A stretch of 64,000 bases of DNA from Cryptomeria japonica (taxonomy: Eukaryota > Streptophyta > Pinopsida > Cupressales > Cupressaceae): assembly GCF_030272615.1 (NCBI RefSeq), contig NC_081408.1, positions 305,631,950 to 305,695,949 on the forward strand. Reading direction: 5' to 3'. Below are positions 36,157 to 48,149 of this stretch, one piece after another. Under the pieces are notes generated by a model. It did no database searches. It saw only the letters and a list, made by a program, of their open reading frames with translations, and was not told where the DNA came from. The position numbers and the translations under genes are program-made. The first letter of the stretch is position 1; each line of letters starts with the position of its first letter.

Positions 36157-39100
36157 TCAGGTATCTACCGAAGGGACAGAAACCCCCAATCTGTCTTTGA
36201 AGTACTCAAATGATTCCTTAGGCAAAGGTTTAGTGAAGATATCTACAATCTGCTCTTTAGTGTTCACATAAACCAATCTGACCTCATTTGCTTCCACCTT
36301 CTCCTTCAAAAAATTATACTTGATAGATATGTGCTTTGTCTTAGAATGAAATACCAGATTCTTTGATATGTCAATAGCAGCAGAGTTATCACAGTGAATA
36401 ACTACCAGTTCATTACAATCCACCCTTATATCCTTAAACATTTGCTTCATCCATAGAATGTGTGTACAATTAGTAGCAACAACAACATACTCAGCTTCAA
36501 CAGTAGATAAAGAGGTACATGAGTGCTTCTTGCTGATCCGTAAAATAAGTTTCTTTCCAAGAAAGAAAGTTCCACCGGATGTGCTCTTTCAGTCATCAAC
36601 ATCTCCAGCCCAATCTACATCTGTATATGCACATAGTGTAAAATCATCATTTTTAGGATACCACAAACCATATTCAGTGGTTCCTTGCAAATACCTGAAA
36701 ATCCTTTTCACCGCACTCTCATGATTCTCTCTAGGATCTCTCTAATATCTTGATACAATACAAACTGCATTTATTATATTCGGTCTAGTTTGAGTCAGAT
36801 ATAACAAACCTCCAATCATAGACTTGTACCTTGTAGGATTTACTGATGCTAATGCGTTTATCTTAGTCAATTTCTCACTTGTAATCATAGGAGTACCAAT
36901 TGGTTTATAATTTTCCATACCAAATTTATTCAACAACTCCCTAACATACTTAGTTTGACAGATGAAAATACCTTTATCAGTCTAAGTAATCTGCAAACCT
37001 AATAAAAATTTCATCTCCCCAATCATACACATCTCAAATTCATTCTTCATATTATCAGAGAATTCCATACATAACTTATCCTCACCTCCAAAAATGATAT
37101 CATCAACAAAGACTTCAATAAATATGTCATCATCAGTGATCTTATAATATAAATTACTTTTAGCATTACCTTTAGTGAAACCAATCTTCAAAAGATATTT
37201 ATCCAATCTTGCATACCAAGCTCTGGGGGCTTGTTTCAATCCATATAAAGCTTTCCTTAACCTGCAAACCATAATTTTGTCATCTGAAAGTGAAAATCCA
37301 TCAAGCTACTCAATGTAAACTTCCTCTTCAAGATCTCCATTCAATAATGCACACTTAACATCCATCTGATAAACCTTGTAGTTCTAATGGGCAGCATAAG
37401 AAAGAAATAATCTCACAGCTTCAATCCTAGCTACCGGAGCAAAAGTTTCATCATAATCAATTCCTTCCTTCTGAGAATATCCTTTACAAACCAATCTAGC
37501 CTTATTCCTCACAATTTTTCCATCTTCGTTCAATTTATTCCTAAAAACCCATTTAGTCCCAATAAAATTCTTATTTTTAGGTCGAGGAACTGAAGTCCAT
37601 GTGTTATTCTTTTCTATCTGATCTAATTCCTCTTCCATAACTTTCATCCAACATTCATCTTTACATGCTTCAATTACTGATTGAGAAATTAAACATACCT
37701 CATCAACTCCCAACCTTCTTCTTATCATCACTCCTTTATTCTTATCTCCAATGATCTGATCTTCTGAATGATTTAACCTAACATACTTAGGAGTCTTTTG
37801 ATTTTCTGTTTCTCTGCTCTGATATTCACTTACTATTGAAATTTCTGATACTGCTGGAGTAACTGGTTCAACATTCTGTTCCGGTGTAGGTGCTACCAGT
37901 TCAATTATGATCATTTCCAGTGCTGGTTCTCTCTCATAAGTTTTGATTTGACTTCTTTTCAACTCATCCACCTTGACATTAGTGCTCTCCACAATTCTCT
38001 GCAATCTTTTGTTATAACATTTATATGCTTTGCTTTCATTAGAATAACCAAGAAATATCCCTTCATCACATCTAGGATCAAAATTTTCAATGGAATCAAC
38101 TCTTTTGATATAGAATTTACTACCAAAGATTCTAAATTACTTAACTTTAGGTGTATGACCAAACCATAACTCATAAGGTGTCTTATTGGTGTCTCCTTTG
38201 ATATGAATTTTGTTGAATGTGTATATTGCTGTGCTCATAGCTTCTCTCCAGTAGATATGTGGAAGATTAGCTTCCATAATCATAGTTCTAGCCACATCCA
38301 AGATAATTTTGTTCTTCCTTTCCACAACTCCATTCTGCTAAGGTGTCTGAGGTGCAGATAATTGTCTCCTTATCCTATTCTTTTCACAATAACCGTTAAA
38401 TTAACCGGATGTGAATTATCCACCCTAATCAGACCTTAACCATTTAATCTTCAATCCTTTCTCAGTCTCAACTTTAGCTTTAAATATTTTAAACTTTTAG
38501 AATGCTTCAAATTTATCCCTTAGAAAAGTAACCCACATCATTCTAGAATAGTCATCAATGATTAGCATAAAATATCTATCACCCTGAAAACTCTTGATTC
38601 TAGCAGGACCACACAAATCAGTATGAATAAGATCAAAAACATCATTAGATTTTTCTTGTATACTCTTAAAAGAAGTTCTGACTTGTTTTCCCATTTGACA
38701 TTCCTTATATACCGGATTATAGGGCTTCACAATCTTAGGTATATCTCTAACTGTCTTAGTAGAACTGATATTTACAATGCAATCAAAATTCTCATGATAC
38801 AACCTCTTATGACATATCCAGCTCTCATCAATGTGTGCAATCAAACATGTCTTCTCACCGGAGTTCAAATGAAAGATGTACCTTTAGTCTGAGTACTAGT
38901 TGTAATCTCCAATCCAAATCTGTTGATAATCTTGCATTTTTCATCCTTGAACTATAACTGTAATCCCTTATCCACCAATTGTCCTACACTCAAAATATTA
39001 TGCCTTAAACCTTCGATATAATAAACATTATCAGTATTATGCTTACCATCCAATGATATAGTTCCTTTTCCCTTGATCATGTATGCTTTGTCATCTCCAA

Positions 39101-40352
39101 ATCTAACCAGACTGCCATCAAATTCTTGCAAAGATAGAAACTTCCCTTTATCTCCAGTCATATGATGTGAACATTCACTGTCTATTACCCATTCATCCTT
39201 GTCTTCAACTTTAGCAGCAAGGGCCTTTTCTTTAGGTACCAAATCATCTTCTTTAATAGCCAAGAATACCCATTCCTTTCCATTGTCGGATCCACTAGCT
39301 GGATCTTGTGTCGATTCATCATCAGAATTAGTCACACCTTCCTCATCCGCATGGTAGTATGATTTGTATTTGTTCCTCTTGTACTTATGCTTGTTCTGAT
39401 AATCATGGTTAGGCCTAAAAGATCTTCTAGCTCTTTCCTCAAATCTTGAATTCCTTTCAAGATATTTAGATGCAAAATGGCCTATCTTATTACATGTGAA
39501 ACATTTAAAAGGTGATTTTCCTTCATACTTACTTCCTATTGGACCTTTAGGTACTCTTCTAGCAAATAGGGCTTCAAGTTGCTCAAACTCTTCATCTTCT
39601 TTCTTCATTTCCTTAAGTTCCTTAGCATATAAGTCTTTCCAATCACTCTTGTCGGTAGATGATGTAGATGCATGAAAAGAAGGTTCAGATTTTGCAACTC
39701 CAGAAGAACCAAATTCCTCAAGCTCAAAAGCAGATAACTTCCCAACTAAGGTATCTCTATTAACAGAGTCGTTTGCCATTGTTCTCAACTCATTAATTGC
39801 AATCGCCTTCATCTTATAAGCTGGTGGAAAAGCTCTCAATACTTTAGAAACTATTTCATCTTCGCTCAGAGATCCACCACAACACTAAATTCCCAAAATA
39901 ATTTCATTAACTCTCTCCATAAAAGTAGCAATCTTTTCATCTTCTTCCATCTTTAGGTTCTCATATCTCACCTGGTAACCATAAATTTTAGCAATTTTAA
40001 CAGTAGGGTTACCTTCATTCAGAGTCTCCAGTTTATCCCATATAGCCTTTGCAGTTGATTTGTCGGTTAGTCCCATAATTTACTGATTAGAAAGTGCACA
40101 CAAAAGGGCTTCTCTAGCTCTACAATCATTTTCAATGTCCTTATCCAAGTCTGTCAGAGGAGGATTTCCAGATGCCGGATTATGCGGTATATATCCTTTC
40201 TCAGTGATCTCCCAAATCTCCTTGCCAAGACATCTCAGATGAATCTCCATCTGAATCTTCCATACTTTGTAATTTGTTCCATCAAGCCTAGGAATTTCTC
40301 TTCGGAAAACAGCTGCTGATGAACTTGATGAACTCGAACTATTAAATGCCAT
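36157..40352 (-). pseudogene. Copia Q gag-pol
   Basis: Polyprotein relic starting MAFNSSSSSSSSAAVF at 40,352. Gag is in one frame with two single stops (40,077 and 39,882). The zinc knuckle reads CFTCNKIGHFASKYLE, with the last Cys replaced by Tyr. The protease reads VIDSECSHHMTG (Gly of D-S-G replaced by Glu). One frameshift lies near 38,900 before integrase (WICHKRLYHENFD, LIHTDLCGP, IDDYSRMMWV). Integrase has stops around WLRSD. Reverse transcriptase is well kept: [26 protein letters not shown] and an intact FVDDIIFGG at about 37,100. RNase H ends with VDIFTKPLPKESFEY. The element is dead through stops, but less so than R. Confidence 0.93.
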
Positions 40353-40390
40353 AAGATCTTCCTCAAGTGGTTAAGGTTTTGCAGATAGGA

Positions 40391-40408
40391 CTGGGCTTTG
40401 ATACCAAT
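40391..40408 (-). other. primer-binding site of Copia Q
   Basis: Minus strand ATTGGTATCAAAGCCCAG after the 5' LTR; TGGTATCAAAGC is the usual initiator-tRNA-Met type site of Copia elements. Confidence 0.9.
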
Positions 40409-41191
40409 TGTTAGACAAACCAAATATCCGGTGAACAACTTAGAAGGGGGGGAATCAATTGTTAACAGATTATAGAACTTTAAGCATTAAAACCTTATTA
40501 CTGGAATACATAAACCAAATACCAAAATATCAGATATAACAGTTAAGCACAAATATAATCCACATAAAATTTGCCAACCTGAGACCTAAACAATTAGGTT
40601 GACCACCTAAAAGATAATACAATAAATTCATAACATAAACCCACAATCCAATGATCAACCAAGTCGGCCTAAGACCGAAACAACATAATCCAATCAATAG
40701 ATCCAACTGGTAACGCATCAAGATCATCCACCAACACGTTACATAAACCAGTTCGTAACCTAGCCGAATAAGATAGCAAATTAGGTCCAGAACCAAATCC
40801 AACACCACATATCAACATGAACACAAACAAGATAAGTAGCAACATCCCGAAAGCCATCTAGAAGCTGTGCGAACACCACTTATCACGTGCATCAAAAGAT
40901 CTTCAACAAAGCTCTGCCAATAGAATCCTTACTAGTGACCAAAAGGCTTACTAGAACAAATGATAGCTCCTGAGTCATCAAATCCCAAATCAACTGATCG
41001 TGATACACATCTGAATAGCATGAATGATAGATCCAAACCAATTCCACAAACTAAAGCATACTGGATCAATATCATAATCCAACTGATCTACCAGAACCTA
41101 TCGAAAACCGGTAAACAACCAAAACAGTTGGTGTTGCCATCAATGACAAAACATCAATGCAACACATAATCAATTCCTCTAATTGCCAACA
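40409..41191 (-). repeat. 5' LTR of Copia Q
   Basis: 783 bp, partner of 35,011-35,802; TGTTGGCAATTAGAGG to CTAACA on the minus strand. Confidence 0.94.
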
Positions 41192-43015
41192 GTTGTAACC
41201 CAACCATCAATCACACCTATTGTGATCACGATTGACATTGTTCTGGGAGAAGCTACATCACAAGAAAAAGATGTTGAACAACCTGCTCCTTCCTCTTGAT
41301 CTCTTGCAACAACTACCAAGTTGACTCATGAAAGGGTAACTATTCATAACATTGAGTCAGATTCTAATGAAGATGGTGAACCTATTTCAGTGGTATCTTG
41401 TATAAAGAAAGAAAGTCTCATGCAAAGGTAGGCTACCTCTGAGCATGTTCTAGAAGAAACAATGTTAGAATAGGTGCCTACTATCTCTCAAAATGTGTAG
41501 CCTACTCAAACACTTGCCGATGAGCCCAAGGACCAAATAGTGGAAACCACCCAAACACGGGTGTACGAAGAACAAGAAGAAGCCATGGAGGTTGACGAGA
41601 AAGATGACCGCTTAGTACTTACTCGTCATGATCAAGAGCAACTCCTTAAGAAGTTGGAGGAGGGCCAACATAAGAAACAAGATGAAGAAAATAAATAAGC
41701 CTTTGAACAAGAAGTAGGTGAAAAGCTAGAGGAGTTTTATAAACAACAACAACAAGACTTCGAGCAAGTGATGAAAGCAAACCTTGCTCAACAACTTCCC
41801 CAACCTCCACCACAACAACAAGAGCCAAATGAAGAATAGCAACAAGAGCAAGAGCAACCACCTCAAACCCACACAGTAACTGTTCAAGTGACCACTCAAG
41901 GTGAACAACAAGATTATAGTATGCCACAATGGCTCAACTTTAGCTTCCAAAAGAAGAAGAAGATTGTGTTACCAAGCATCACCTTACACGAAGCAGTCAC
42001 TAAGTCACCTAGAAGGACAAAGAGAGCCAAGACTCTCCACCATCTCTCAAGAAGTGACTTTGGGGATGTTATGGCCAATGTAGTTGCTCCCATACAAGGC
42101 ATGGAAGGAGAAGGACAAGCCTCTCCAAAGTATCAAATCTCTTAGGTGAACTTGGGGAAACAAATCAAATGAGGAGAAATAGCCTCCTTGGATGTCGCCA
42201 CATCTAATATAAAGACAAGGATAAAAAAGGAACATAAATCCAAGAAAGAGGCCAAAGATCAGCTATGCAACTACAGGGAATTGCTTATGGAAATGGCAAG
42301 ACCACTAGATTCAAGGTTGGGTGATTCTCAACCTTCTACCTCAACACTTCCACAAGAAGAAGTCAAATCATTATGTGCGATGAGGAAAGTAGAAACTACT
42401 GTTAAACTTGGGAAGAGGATCAATTGAGCAAAGTAAAAATGTTCCTACAAGAGACCATGGAGATATACAAAGATGCTCATCTCCTTGAAAAAGGCCTCAT
42501 TCTCCATTCCACACAGTGGGAAACTCAGTCTAATAAGTTCTCAAAGAAAGTTAAGGTGCTCAAAAAGATCAATGGATTGGGAGAAGATGTGATTAGGAAA
42601 GAAGATTTATTAGGAGGAGAGGACCTTAGTGGCTTGTAGTCTTGCATCGATATTTTGGAGCTAAAGATAGATATTTTAGATCATTATAGAGCTAAGGCAC
42701 TCAAAGAACACCCATCCTTCTTAAGCTTGCTTGAGCATTATGAGAAATATGTAACAAAGGTGTTGGGAAAATATGGAAAGGATGTGATGCAATTAGGTAC
42801 ACTCTACCAAGAATCAATACTTAAGCAATGGAAGCATATGTAGTTGAGTACTTCTCCCTGACTATTGAGTTTGGTATAACCACTATGGATAGGTATATGC
42901 ACCTAGTTCTCTAGTCTTACCAAGCCACACAAATGATGGATAACCTTGTTGATAAAATGGATGAACTAAAAGAAAATCTTAGAGTTGCAGAGTTTCGATT
43001 CTAGTATGTGCCACA
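41192..43015 (+). pseudogene. H coding relic, segment 3 (Gln-rich, coiled coil)
   Basis: Continues the H frame after Copia Q: CTT GTT GTA ACC CAA joins LLVV to TQPSITPIVI. This part is acidic and Gln-rich: EEFYKQQQQDFEQVMK followed by LPQPPPQQQEPNEE, then a basic patch (KSPRRTKRAKTLHHLS) at about 42,000 and a long charged region to about 43,000 that looks like coiled coil. Interrupted by about ten stops. The three H segments together span about 3.7 kb. What H was is unknown: an ORF of a non-autonomous element or an old host gene are both possible. Confidence 0.5.
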
Positions 43016-44360
43016 CTTGCCTCAAACTTTAGTGGAGTGTTATGTTGGAAAATACCATAGTTATAGGAAGAACAAACACTAAACATGCGATTGATTTTGA
43101 ATACACTCCCAATTGTCATAAAGAAGAAAGCATGATCTTACCGTAAGTAGCATTTTTGAAAGGAGATCGAGAGGACACATGTCAAACATGTGCATCATTG
43201 TAGGATAGTTACAGTGCACATAGGAGTTGCAACTGCTACCACACTTGAAGAAGGCTTGTTGTTTTGTATCAATTAAGTGAGGTTCAAAAGCAGTGAATTG
43301 TAAGTCAAACTGCACAACATCCATTATTTTGTAACCAAGTCATAGACTGTAGTCACTCTAGGATTATAGAGGTTAAGACACTATAAATATAATAAATTAG
43401 GCCATTTTGAGGGTTCAAAAATTGAAGATTGGAGGCCATAGATAGGAATTTATTTATAGTATTTTCATTTCTAGCTTTAAGTTTCAAACATTGTTGAAAT
43501 TTCTTAGTATCAGTGCTCGTTGGTACCTATTATTTCCTTAATTAATCAATGCAATCTACTTCATGGATCCCATGTTTCATGATCTTTGTTGATTGAAGTA
43601 GGTATTTCTTTGATCTAATATCTTCTCTCATTCTGGATAGTATAGTTGTTCTAAGTAATGTGGGTTTCATGATTATGATATGCAAAGTTGATAGTCAGTT
43701 ATTTCTGTATGTAAGATCATAGACCTTGCATGTGGATAGAAAGTCTCACTTGTTGCTATCTAGTTTGTTATTGATAATATCTGTTCATTTGAAGTATTAC
43801 TTTCAAATTTAACAATTGTGCATGATTATGTTTGTTCCCTCTATGCACCCTATCTCTTTTGCATTTTTGTTTCTAATTGAATCTACATAAGTTCCTTCTG
43901 CAATCAACATACCCCCTTGATCGAATAGGTCGCATACGCCTTGAGCTATCCCTGCACAGTTGTGACCCAACGAACATGACCTTGAGGAGTGGAGATTTCA
44001 CAATACTTACTCTTTTCAGGAGAAGCTTTGCTTTACAAAGCTTGCATGTTAGCTGAGTATAAAAGACCCATCAACACTACCAAATCTAAAAAAACTAGCA
44101 TTTAACAACATTTAACTGATAAAATTTCATAGTCATAGCAGCACCCATATTCAAAATTAATACTAACATACTAAGAAGGAACGCATGCCCAATTAACCAT
44201 AAGTATAGAGTATTTAAACAAAGCATAATAAACCGATAAAGACCAAACCTAAAAAAAGCTAATATAGAATTAAAATCTAAAACTATAAAATTGCTACAAT
44301 CCAAAAACAATCTAATCATCCCTGGTGAGATTCCAATTCCTAACCAGTCTCTTTATTTGC
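43016..44360. other. non-coding stretch right of H
   Basis: No gene found. A cactataaatataa box lies near 43,380 and a perfect 8-bp stem with a 5-base loop (aagctttg-cttta-caaagctt) at 44,023-44,043. It could be the 3' region of the H element, but no matching 5' repeat was seen. Confidence 0.4.
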
Positions 44361-44367
44361 TCCTATC

Positions 44368-45430
44368 AGCCCTGAGGGCTTGACATGTCCTCCTTCTATT
44401 CACCCTCCTCCATGTTGTCTTTTCCCTTCAATTTTTTGTCTTTCTTCTTCATATAGCTCTGTCCTGAAACAAAACCCATGGTTTCTTTTCACATAACCCC
44501 ATCATTAATAACACCTAGAGAATTTAGGGCCTCCCCCATAAGCCTATAAACCTATCTGTACTCCTCCACCTTTGCCTCAAGATTCATGAATTTGACTTGA
44601 AGATCAATAATTTAACTTTTCAGCTATTTGGCACTAATCTCTTCATTCTCGATTGGGGAGTTTTGGGAACAAGGTACCATTTCTTCATCTCCGAAGGCCA
44701 TCAAAGATGGGGAATTATTGCTTAAGTTATATTTTTCATCCTATGAATCACTTAAACCCTTAGAGTCCTCCCTACTATCACCCGCTTTCTCCTCCTCAAC
44801 ATCCTGGAATTCATCATCCTCCAAATCATCTTTTGAGGAGTCATTATCTTCCTCAGGGGTAAAAACCTTCATAGTTTTAGGGGAAGCCTCTTCCGTTTCT
44901 AATTTCTCTTTTTTTTCTTTAGTGAGGAGGTGAGTTGAGCGCCTTTCCCTAGAGCTTCCCTCTTGTTTCTCCTTATCATACAAGTTTTCCTCTTTTTCCT
45001 CAGAATCATGCAAGTCCAAATCAATTGTTATTCACTTCTTACTAGAGTCCTTCCCAGGTTTTCTAGCTTTAGCTGGGCTATATTTAGGGGTTGCAATTTT
45101 TCATTTTTTAGGGGTCTTTATGAGGAAGGCAATCTCAAGGACTTTAAAAACAAGCTCATATTTGGGTTTTTTTGCCCTTAATTTTAGAGGTAAGGGCTTC
45201 CTTATTCGACGACAAGAGATTAGTTTCAATGAGCTCAATATGCACAGAGGAGCGAGGGGCTTCATTTACAGACTCATAATGCCTAGACAGGGTTAGCAAA
45301 CGACTATAGTGAGGGCAACAGTCAAAACCATACTGGTATAGGGCATAAATAATCCCTTGATGGAGTGGAGGGGCAACCCCTTTCAAGATGCTAGCAGACA
45401 TAGAAGTAAACAAGTAATAGGGCAAATAAT
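44368..45430 (-). pseudogene. unknown coding relic on minus strand, related to 45,600-46,859
   Basis: Degraded reading of about 350 codons. It begins LPYYLFTSMSASILKGVAPP at 45,425 and passes through a charged, Ser/Glu-rich middle (EEASPKTMKVFTPEEDND) to KKKDKKLKGKDNMEE, stopping near 44,368. Its first part aligns by eye with IPFYLFSSLQQFLKK at 46,357-46,408 on the other strand, so both relics come from the same family. At least eight stops or shifts. Function unknown. Confidence 0.5.
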
Positions 45431-45571
45431 TCTTTCACCATGCCTAATGTGAATTAGAATAAGGAAATTATTATGACTATCTAGAAGACAAAGAAGTAAA
45501 TAAGTAATAGAGAAAATTAATTCTTTCACCATGCCTAATATGATTTAGAATAGGGAAATGATTATGACTAT
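45395..45571. repeat. tandem duplication of about 88 bp
   Basis: Two adjacent units share gaagtaaa-aagtaatag, ttctttcaccatgcctaat and aggaaat-attatgacta. They lie exactly at the point where the two opposite coding relics diverge. Confidence 0.85.
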
Positions 45572-45599
45572 TATTAGAAAAATTTATTTAATTAGTGGC

Positions 45600-46859
45600 A
45601 TGGCTAGGTTAGAAAAACTATCTTCCAAAGGCCTTGCTCATGTCGAGTAGGGATAAAAATGTGAAAAATTTGAAGTATGAGTTGGAGAGGAAGTGGAAAG
45701 TTAATGATTATATGAACATCCTCAATTCTCGAAGAAAGCATAGAAACTTGATTATTAAATCTCGTGGAATTAACATTTGTAGGCTTTAAGTTGTCAATTT
45801 TCACTTCAAGGGTTGTTGGGAGAAGTTCTATAAAATTGGCAATTGTTATTCTACGTGTTCTTGGCAGAGACTCTATAAAATGAGGGGTCCTTGTAAGAGG
45901 TTGGAGCCTATCAGTTATGAATCTCTGAAAAATAATGTTGGTCTATGGAAATTGTTTGTTAGGGCGAGCTTGTCTCCTTTCTTTCGAGCTATACATGAAT
46001 ATAATGACTCTTTAACTTATTAGTTCACTAATTCTTGGGTTAAAGGGTGGGTCACTATTGGGAGTTTGCATTTCACTGTGTCAACCTAGATGATTGCTAA
46101 TGTGACTGCATTGGAGAATGGCGATTTACGTATTGTCAAGAAAATCTCAGGGAAGTATCAAACTTTCATTGATAAATTCCTAGAGGAAGGGGAGAAGCTT
46201 CGTAGATTTCAAAATGGGTATGACTATTAAAATATTCCTCCACCTTATGCCCTGGTAAGTCTCCACATTATGCAATATTTCAGTTTGGAGGGAAGATATA
46301 TGACTATCCATGGTTATCATTTTTTTTCTTTTAAATAATGTTACGAATGGGGAAAAAGTTGATATTCCGTTTTATCTATTTTCCTCACTTCAACAATTTT
46401 TGAAAAAGGTGCTTCTTCCCTAATTCATTAGGGGATTATGATGACTTTGTATAAGTATGCCCTGACTCTAAACCCTCGTGAAAACCCTAAATTAATTTGT
46501 GACTATCCGCCTACTACTCTACCTTTCCGCCCTAGAATTCAACTTATTGGCAGTATTCCCCATAATAAGGAGGCTGGTATTTTATTTGGTAAACATATTT
46601 AATAACATTCCAAGAACCAAATCCTCTTCCTAATGAAGTGAAAGAGCTTCTTAAAATCACTCCTGAAAAATGTAAACCCTCATTGGACTTGGTGGGAAAC
46701 TTAAAGTCAAGGAAAACCAATAAGAAGGATATGAATAAATCTCATGTTTCTATCACTATTATTGAAAACAATGATGGTGATAAGGTGTAGGATAATAAGG
46801 GGAATAATGTTGTTCATGGCAGCTCTAGTAGTAGAATATGGGCATGGCTGGAAAAGGTT
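45600..46859 (+). pseudogene. unknown coding relic, split by Copia R
   Basis: Begins near ATG 45,599 (MARLEKLSSKG). Readable parts include FTNSWVKGWVTIGSLHFTVS, GDLRIVKKISGKYQTFIDK, IPPPYALVSLHIMQYFSLEG and VDIPFYLFSSLQQFLKK, with stops and one or more frameshifts (about 46,335). It ends at 46,859 where the LTR of Copia R starts; the continuation is not in the window. Similar in character to H and homologous to the minus-strand relic on its left. Family not recognised. Confidence 0.5.
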
Positions 46860-47823
46860 TGTTGAATATCTAGGCGACTGAGAGGGGGGGGGGGTGAATC
46901 AGTTGACAACTTAAATCATTTCTTCAATGCTTTCACACATCCAGAATAACCAACATAATTAATTAAAGTAGATATAACATGAGAAACACATACACACAAC
47001 ACATCACATAATGAACACCAGATATGATGTGGAAAACCCAAGAAGGGAAAAATCATCGAGAATGTTACTTCTCAATATAAGACACTAGTTAAGGTGATTT
47101 TTACAAAGGGTGGCTCACTGCAGGAGGGCTCACTTCCCTAAAAAAGGCTCACTACCAAAGAAAAAAAGAAAGAAAGGTAACCACCACTGTAACACACCTT
47201 GCAAAACCAAAACTGCTTCTAGTGCCTCAACACCAACACACTTTGCACATTATCAACAATTAGATCCTTCCTTTTCAATCTCATATATCTCCAATAACAG
47301 TACCGCACTTTTCCCATACTAACACAATCGAATCATCTTCATATATATACTATCTTCTGGGAAGCATAATCTTCTAAGTCAGCCAAGATAAAGATCTAAA
47401 ATAGGTCAACACTAAACATTTTGGTGGTGGGAAGGAATGATAAGTAGACCATACCACAACATACATCATCGGTTAGATCAACACGTTACATACATTATAA
47501 ATTCCAGACCCAAATCATCACTCACAAGCTGTACCAATGCCGCTACTCATCCTCGAATTCCAAACTTAATCCGGACCCAAAAACCATCTCCCAATGCAAC
47601 AAAATAGGAATAGAACCAAGATATACATTAATACAATTTATCAACACCATATCCGATAAACAAAAATATCTGGATCACCATCAACTCAACTAATCCTTAC
47701 TGAAACACATCTTCTAGAGAACCAAAGGTTACCAACACCAAGATCAAATGTTGACACCAATGACAATCATTATGTTGACATCAGTGAAAATCAATCATAC
47801 TCATCAACAACACATTTGCAACA
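46860..47823 (-). repeat. 3' LTR of Copia R
   Basis: 964 bp, TGTTGCAAATGTG to ATATTCAACA on the minus strand. Matches 52,139-53,018 closely up to the point where S interrupts the partner. Contains ggctcact subrepeats at 47,110-47,155. Confidence 0.92.
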
Positions 47824-47840
47824 ATCTCCCCCTTTTTAAT
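47824..47840 (-). other. polypurine tract of Copia R
   Basis: Minus strand ATTAAAAAGGGGGAGAT next to the 3' LTR. Confidence 0.85.
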
Positions 47841-48149
47841 TGATGGAAACATCCATTAACAACAAACACAAAACTCTCTCTGCACAACTCTGCATCAGAT
47901 CATCAACTCAGTATCTCTTTGAATCTCTCCCCCCTTGACATCAAGGGAAAAGGTAGGCATAACTCCCCCTATGAAGCTCACTCATGCTCCCCTTAAGAGG
48001 AGGCACCCAACCATCAATGCAAATAATGATATACAAGCAATTTTTTGGACCAATACACATCCAAATGTACATTAGTTCAAACTTGGAAGAGGTAATACCC
48101 CTAACTTCTATTAGAGATACTCAAAGGTATATTTACATAATAACTTTAT

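Larger units (their letters stand above)
35011..41191 (-). mobile_element. Copia element Q
   Basis: Complete minus-strand Copia element of 6,181 bp with LTRs at 35,011-35,802 and 40,409-41,191 and an exact 5-bp target-site duplication, gttgt (35,006-35,010 and 41,192-41,196). Related to P: same polypurine tract and similar gag-pol, but much shorter LTRs. Confidence 0.95.

Noticed and set aside
44628-44933. 101-codon Ser-rich plus-strand ORF
   Set aside because: Antisense shadow of the acidic minus-strand relic at 44,368-45,430.
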